From Actinomycetota bacterium (GTDB lineage: Bacteria; Actinomycetota; Humimicrobiia; Humimicrobiales; Humimicrobiaceae), in assembly GCA_018400395.1 (NCBI GenBank), contig JAGYMN010000008.1:1-25592 (forward strand): a stretch of DNA of 25,592 nt. The letters run 5' to 3'. The notes under the pieces were generated by a model. It did no database searches. It was not told where the DNA came from and saw only the letters and a program-made list of their open reading frames with translations. Shown here piece by piece: positions 21,899 to 25,592 of this stretch. A program made the position numbers and the translations under genes. Position 1 is the first letter of the stretch, and the number at the start of each line of letters is the position of its first letter.

Positions 21899-22708
21899 CT
21901 AGCTTATAATAGCGTCCTTAAGTGCCCTGGAGCACGGGCATTTTCTTTCCCCGCTTATCTTTTTTATAGATCTGAAAAGAAGTTCCCTTACCTTCTCATT
22001 ATTTTCATTAAAAACTTTCACTACTTCTTCCAGCGTAACAGGCTTTATATCAGGATGCCCCTCCAGACCTGCATCATAATCGGTGATAAGAGATATATTC
22101 GCATAACATATCTCCTGCTCCCTTGCCAGGTAGTTTTCCGGATACTGTGTCATATTCACTACTTTCCATCCCATCGATGAAAACCATTTGCTCTCTGCAA
22201 CCGTACTGAACCTCGGTCCCTGTATTATGACTACGGTTCCGCTGCTGTGGTATTCAATACCGAGTTCCTCTGCACTCTCTGAAATTATTTTTCTCAGCGT
22301 GGGGCAGTAAGGCTCCGCCATAGAAATATGAACTGTTTTTGGACCGTCAAAATAAGTATCCTTTCTCCCCCTGGTCCTGTCCACAAACTGATCACATATT
22401 ACAAAGTGCCCGGGTTTTACATCAGGCTGAAGACTCCCGGATGCGCACGGTCCGAATATATATTTTACTCCCAGTTTTTTCATTGCAAATATGTTTGCCC
22501 TGTAATTGATCATATGTGGCGGAATATCATGGTTTCTTCCGTGCCTGGGCATGAAGGCCACCTTTTTGCCCCCGACTTCTCCAAGGACCAATTTGTCCGA
22601 AGGATCACCGTATGGAGTTGTGATTTCTACCTCTTCTGTTTCTTTAAGAAATGAGTAGAAACCCGAGCCTCCGAACACTCCGACTTCTGCACTAGTTCTT
22701 CCCGGCAT
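21899..22708 (-). CDS. mtnP: S-methyl-5'-thioadenosine phosphorylase
   Basis: MTAP splits 5'-methylthioadenosine, a by-product of SAM-dependent reactions such as polyamine synthesis, into adenine and methylthioribose 1-phosphate. The 269-aa protein has GVFGGSGFYSF, TPYGDPSDKLVLGEV, MPRHGRNHDIPPHMINYRAN in two parts, GPCASGSLQPDVKPG, NMTQYPE and ITDYDAGLEG. The TDYD aspartates are the mark of 6-amino-purine (MTA-type) specificity, as opposed to inosine/guanosine phosphorylase. I chose the ATG at 22706-22708, with AAAGGA 5 nt upstream. An ATG 15 bp earlier has no Shine-Dalgarno. It lies 48 bp after the kinase gene. No methylthioribose-phosphate isomerase gene is in the window. Confidence 0.93.
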   Translation of the reverse strand: MPGRTSAEVGVFGGSGFYSFLKETEEVEITTPYGDPSDKLVLGEVGGKKVAFMPRHGRNHDIPPHMINYRANIFAMKKLGVKYIFGPCASGSLQPDVKPGHFVICDQFVDRTRGRKDTYFDGPKTVHISMAEPYCPTLRKIISESAEELGIEYHSSGTVVIIQGPRFSTVAESKWFSSMGWKVVNMTQYPENYLAREQEICYANISLITDYDAGLEGHPDIKPVTLEEVVKVFNENNEKVRELLFRSIKKISGERKCPCSRALKDAIIS

Positions 22709-22756
22709 ATCAATCCTTTCCATAATATCGTATTTATATAAATAAAAGCCTGCCGA

Positions 22757-23773
22757 TCACCGCATCTTTTGATTTAACAGACCCGAAATTGGTACCTCCG
22801 GTCTTGCCCCGAAATGGGTTATGACTGAAGCTGCGGTCAGGTTTCCCATTCTTCCGCATATATCTATTCTCCTGTTATTTATATAACCGTGCAAAAACCC
22901 TGCTGCATACATATCGCCTGCACCTGTGGTATCTACAATCGCTATATTTCTTTCCGGCTCTATGTAGTACTTACGGCCCCCACTTATCACTACCGATCCA
23001 GATTCTCCCCGGGTAAGGGCAAATATTTTATTATATTCCCTGCATATATCTGCTGCATCTTCAAATTCCGTAACCTGAAAAAGCATCTTTATCTCATCTT
23101 CATTTGCAAAAAGTATTTCTACATCTTCTGCAAGAAGTCTCATAAATTCTTTCCGGTGCCTTTCGACACATAAAGAATCCGAAAGGGTAAGCGCTACCCT
23201 GCCGCCGCTTTTTTTGGAAAGTCCAACAGCTTTTTCAAACGCCTTCCGGGCACTTGCGCTGTCCATAAGGTAACCTTCCAGATATACTATTTCTGAATCG
23301 TTTATTATATCCTCGTCAATATCCCGGGGCTCCAGAGAACCCGATATTCCCAGACAGGTATTCATTGTCCTCTGTGCGTCTGGCGTGGTCATAACTATGC
23401 AGCATCCGGTAGAACCCATACCGTTATATCTTCTGGCACGGTAGAAAACCCCAATATCGCTCAGCCCCTTTTCAAATGACCGTCCAAGATTGTCGTCTCC
23501 CACCTTTCCCATAAAAGCAACATTATTGCCGAGTATGGCCAGACCGGCAATTGTATTTGCTGCAGAACCTCCCGATATTTGCTTTGAATTTACAATCCTG
23601 CCATGTAGAAGCCTTATCTGATCTTCGTTAATGAGCTTCATTATGCCTTTTTCAAGCTTAAGTTCCAGCAGCAGATCTTCTTCCACGCTGGCAAGTATGT
23701 CTACTATGGCATTACCTATACCCGCCACTCCGTATTTTTTCTTTTCTTTCCTAAAACCCTTTTCCGGTTTCAA
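22757..23773 (-). CDS. PfkB-family kinase, adenosine-kinase-like
   Basis: The 338-aa ribokinase-fold enzyme has GVAGIGNAIVDILASVEE at the N-terminus, GGSAANT (68-74), a mid-protein TTPDAQRTMNTCLGISGSL resembling adenosine kinase-like members, NEDE (224-227) and DTTGAGD (281-287, catalytic Asp287). It should phosphorylate a nucleoside or sugar with ATP. The overall pattern and its position next to MTA phosphorylase favour adenosine or a related nucleoside, but ribokinase-like specificity is not excluded. The start is TTG at 23771-23773, with GGAGG 10 nt upstream. It is the first gene of the five-gene operon ending at comB. Confidence 0.88.
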   Translation of the reverse strand: MKPEKGFRKEKKKYGVAGIGNAIVDILASVEEDLLLELKLEKGIMKLINEDQIRLLHGRIVNSKQISGGSAANTIAGLAILGNNVAFMGKVGDDNLGRSFEKGLSDIGVFYRARRYNGMGSTGCCIVMTTPDAQRTMNTCLGISGSLEPRDIDEDIINDSEIVYLEGYLMDSASARKAFEKAVGLSKKSGGRVALTLSDSLCVERHRKEFMRLLAEDVEILFANEDEIKMLFQVTEFEDAADICREYNKIFALTRGESGSVVISGGRKYYIEPERNIAIVDTTGAGDMYAAGFLHGYINNRRIDICGRMGNLTAASVITHFGARPEVPISGLLNQKMR

Positions 23774-23800
23774 CAGCTTTCTACCTCCGGCATGTACCGT

Positions 23801-23815
23801 AAATCTGACAGATTT
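23801..23815. repeat. Inverted repeat in the kinase-operon leader
   Basis: AAATCT-gac-AGATTT is a perfect 6-bp inverted repeat between the upstream promoter and the kinase TTG start. It is a candidate operator or small hairpin. Confidence 0.35.
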
Positions 23816-23887
23816 TTATAATCAAGATCTTTAATTATCACATGAGACGATGATTTCTTTTGTCCCTTTATTCATCCTTTTATGTTA

Positions 23888-23916
23888 TATATAATATAGT
23901 TTGATATTACAAGCAA
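23888..23916 (-). promoter_or_regulatory. Promoter for the pfkB-mtnP-glycerate kinase-purC-comB operon
   Basis: On the minus strand TTGCTT (23911-23916) and TATATA (23888-23893) are 17 bp apart, giving a leader of roughly 110 nt. A closer, weaker TGTGAT/TATAAA pair (23842-23815) could shorten it. No riboswitch fold is evident. Confidence 0.4.
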
Positions 23917-23927
23917 AAATTTATTTA

Positions 23928-23954
23928 TTGAGACAGGCTGTTTTGATTTATAAT
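23928..23954 (+). promoter_or_regulatory. Promoter for the YjbQ-like/rarA genes
   Basis: TTGAGA (23928-23933) precedes a perfect TATAAT (23949-23954). The 15-bp spacer is short; TTATTG at 23925 gives 18 bp instead. Confidence 0.45.
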
Positions 23955-23961
23955 CTTTACA

Positions 23962-23986
23962 GCTGCTTGCCGGCTGTTTCAGCAGC
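23962..23986 (+). promoter_or_regulatory. Hairpin abutting the Shine-Dalgarno of the YjbQ-like gene
   Basis: GCTGCT (23962-23967) pairs with AGCAGC (23981-23986) across a 13-nt loop. It ends directly before the GGAAGGG Shine-Dalgarno (23987-23993). It could modulate ribosome access, but no ligand or known class is recognised. Confidence 0.35.
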
Positions 23987-24000
23987 GGAAGGGTTATATA

Positions 24001-24207
24001 ATGTTTGAAGTCATTGAACTTTCAACTACAAAGAGGATTGACCTTGTAGATGTAACTGACGAAATAAGCGCAGGTGTATCCAGGTCAAGAATTGAAAGCG
24101 GAATAGACAGAGGGAAAGTCATACCGGGGACATGGCAGGGTATATATTTCTGCGAATTTGACGGGCCCAGGGATAGAATGATCTATGTTAAAACCATAGA
24201 AGGATAA
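24001..24207 (+). CDS. YjbQ (UPF0047) family protein lacking the central catalytic half
   Basis: The 68-aa protein aligns by eye with both ends of YjbQ, which is normally about 135-140 aa. Residues 1-36 (ELSTTKRIDLVDVTDEIS, then SRIESGI) match the family N-terminus. Residues 43-68 (PGTWQGIYFCEFDGPRDR, then YVKTIEG) match the C-terminus. The roughly 70 residues between, which carry the HTT and the second His/Gly-Asn blocks of the active site, are absent, and the frame is intact across the junction. Normal YjbQ proteins have weak thiamine-phosphate-synthase-like activity of unclear role. This version should be catalytically dead, or may be a remnant. It has a good Shine-Dalgarno (GGAAGGG, 7 nt), and the rarA Shine-Dalgarno lies within its last codons. 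An assembly deletion is also possible. Confidence 0.75.
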   Translation: MFEVIELSTTKRIDLVDVTDEISAGVSRSRIESGIDRGKVIPGTWQGIYFCEFDGPRDRMIYVKTIEG

Positions 24208-24212
24208 TTCCA

Positions 24213-25559
24213 TTGACTCTTTTTGATGATTCCATGCAGGAATACGCGAAAAAGATAAAGCCGGGCATTCCCCTGGCGGACAGGATGCGTCCATCCGACC
24301 TTGAAGGATTTGTCGGACAGGAGCATCTGGTAGGAAAAGGCAGGGTGCTTCACAGGCTTATTGAAAGCGACCGGCTTCATTCCATGATATTCTGGGGCCC
24401 GCCCGGGTCAGGCAAGACAACCCTCGCCAGAATAATAGCCAATAGAACACAAAGCAGGTTCATATCTTTTTCTGCTGTAACCTCTGGTATAAAGCAGATA
24501 AGGGATATAATGGAAATAGCAGAGCATGAACTGAAGACAAGGGGCACCAGGACTATACTTTTTATCGACGAGATACACCGATTCAATAAGGCACAGCAGG
24601 ACGCTTTTCTGCCATATGTCGAAAATGGAACCATAATACTTATAGGAGCAACTACCGAAAACCCGTCATTCGAAGTAAATTCAGCACTGCTTTCAAGGAC
24701 AAAGACATATATTCTTGAAAAGCTTTCCGCAGGCGAAATAAAATTTCTTTTAAAAAGGGCTCTTTCCGACAAAAAAAACGGGCTTGGCAAATATGATATA
24801 AAAATAGATGATAAAACAGTAGATTTCATAGCAGATGTATCCGACGGCGACTCAAGAATAGCATATAACATACTGGAACTATCTTTTGATTCATCTCCGG
24901 GAAGAGAAGATAGAACCGTGGTCATAGACCGCAAAACAGTTGAGAACGTAACCCAGAAAAAGGCCCTTCTCTATGACAGGCACGGGGAAGAACATTTTAA
25001 CCTGATTTCAGCCCTGCACAAAAGCATGAGGGGAAGCGATCCCGACGCCGCTGCTTACTGGACAGTAAGGATGCTGGAAAGCGGTGAAGATCCCGGGTAC
25101 ATACTCCGCAGGATGATAAGATTTGCTTCCGAAGACATAGGCCTTGCAGACCCCGAGGCCCTTAAGCTGGCCGTTGCTGCCAGAGACAGCTTTGAGTTCA
25201 TTGGCCCGCCGGAAGGCTATCTTGCCATAATAGAGCTTGCTGTTTACCTTTCGCTATCACCCAAATCAAACTCATTGTATATGACATATAAAAAAATAAT
25301 GTCTGATATAAGCAGGTTCCAGTCTCTTCCGGTTCCCCTTCATATAAGGAATGCTCCCACCCCTCTTACCAGAGAAGCCGGATATGGTAAAGGATACAAA
25401 TATGACCACGACTTTAGCGGAGGGGTTGCAGACCAGTCCTACCTTCCCCGGGAACTTCTTGGAAGAAAATACTATTTACCCGAAGACAGGGGATTTGAGA
25501 AAAAAATTAAGGACAGGCTCAATATGATAGAGCAGATAAGGAAAAGGAATAAACAATAA
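24213..25559 (+). CDS. rarA: Replication-associated recombination protein A (RarA/MgsA AAA+ ATPase)
   Basis: RarA is a tetrameric AAA+ ATPase, related to clamp loaders, that acts at stalled replication forks. The 448-aa protein has PLADRMRPSDLEGFVGQEHL, Walker A GPPGSGKTT (62-70), Walker B ILFIDE (115-120) followed by IHRFNKAQQD, the sensor 1 block GATTENPSFEVN (145-156) and the SR arginine finger just after. The C-terminal half has the RarA oligomerisation pattern: DAAAYWTVRMLESGEDP, RRMIRFASEDIGLADP, and late NAPTPLTREAGYGKGYKYDHD. The start is TTG at 24213-24215, with AGGA 8 nt upstream inside the YjbQ-like gene's last codons. The gap is 5 bp, so expression is coupled. It is complete, with the stop at 25557-25559. 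Confidence 0.96.
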   Translation: MTLFDDSMQEYAKKIKPGIPLADRMRPSDLEGFVGQEHLVGKGRVLHRLIESDRLHSMIFWGPPGSGKTTLARIIANRTQSRFISFSAVTSGIKQIRDIMEIAEHELKTRGTRTILFIDEIHRFNKAQQDAFLPYVENGTIILIGATTENPSFEVNSALLSRTKTYILEKLSAGEIKFLLKRALSDKKNGLGKYDIKIDDKTVDFIADVSDGDSRIAYNILELSFDSSPGREDRTVVIDRKTVENVTQKKALLYDRHGEEHFNLISALHKSMRGSDPDAAAYWTVRMLESGEDPGYILRRMIRFASEDIGLADPEALKLAVAARDSFEFIGPPEGYLAIIELAVYLSLSPKSNSLYMTYKKIMSDISRFQSLPVPLHIRNAPTPLTREAGYGKGYKYDHDFSGGVADQSYLPRELLGRKYYLPEDRGFEKKIKDRLNMIEQIRKRNKQ

Positions 25560-25592
25560 CCTCCGTAAAGATTTCCTCAATAAAGTTTTATC

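Noticed and set aside
1..25592. Mobile element, phage, CRISPR or toxin-antitoxin system
   Set aside because: No transposase, integrase, repeat-spacer array, flanking terminal repeats or typical toxin/antitoxin pair was seen on either strand.

Overview
The window reads as a compact bacterial chromosome segment, not a mobile element. Genes are close together, operons are short, and there is no transposase, integrase, tRNA, rRNA or CRISPR array. Housekeeping genes dominate. Protein isoleucines are very often ATA and arginines AGA/AGG, and intergenic DNA is strongly A+T rich. Several genes start with TTG. UppP, PopT, LspA and a lipoprotein indicate a bacterial cell with undecaprenyl-phosphate-based envelope synthesis. 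IleRS is the eukaryote-like type 2 form common in Actinomycetota and some Firmicutes. A DUF211 protein and a NEW3-domain/ABC cluster have an archaeal flavour. My guess is a deep-branching, probably anaerobic lineage near Actinomycetota or Atribacterota (for example the Humimicrobiia group), but gene content alone cannot settle this.

Layout. Positions 1-441 hold the 5' end of a minus-strand gene resembling the N-terminus of AddB. Upstream of it, also on minus, lies a uroporphyrinogen-decarboxylase-superfamily gene (517-1764). A 291-bp A+T-rich divergent spacer carries a strong promoter for the plus-strand trio NEW3 membrane protein / ABC ATPase / ABC permease (2056-4883). The minus-strand block 4905-9858 is, in transcription order, ileS, lspA, rluD-like and DUF211; ileS, lspA and rluD abut or overlap. 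Next on minus are trxA with DUF72 and a small basic protein. A small CxxC/CxxC protein (11742-12080) stands alone on plus. uppP and a sugar-1-phosphate nucleotidyltransferase run left from about 13700, while popT (DUF368) runs right, and their promoters overlap.

Positions 14708-18297 form a minus-strand operon: DUF948, YtxH, tldD, tldE. A plus-strand lipoprotein gene diverges from it with an overlapping -35 region. Positions 19036-23773 are a minus-strand operon pfkB-type (adenosine-like) kinase, mtnP (MTA phosphorylase), glycerate kinase, purC and comB. The right end (24001-25559, plus) holds a very short YjbQ-like gene coupled to rarA.

How the genes work together. uppP and popT are two consecutive steps of lipid-carrier recycling (dephosphorylation, then return of undecaprenyl phosphate to the cytoplasmic side). 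The nucleotidyltransferase behind uppP feeds sugar synthesis for the same envelope polymers. TldD and TldE are the two halves of one peptidase. MTA phosphorylase plus an adenosine-kinase-like enzyme suggest purine/SAM by-product salvage, next to purC of de novo purine synthesis.

Most interesting points: a YjbQ protein that keeps both ends but has lost the central catalytic half in frame; an IleRS2 whose HIGH motif is GVHH, the form associated with extreme mupirocin resistance; and the interlocked uppP/popT promoters. I did not find a clear, wholly new multi-gene system. The NEW3/ABC trio is the best candidate for an uncharacterised one.
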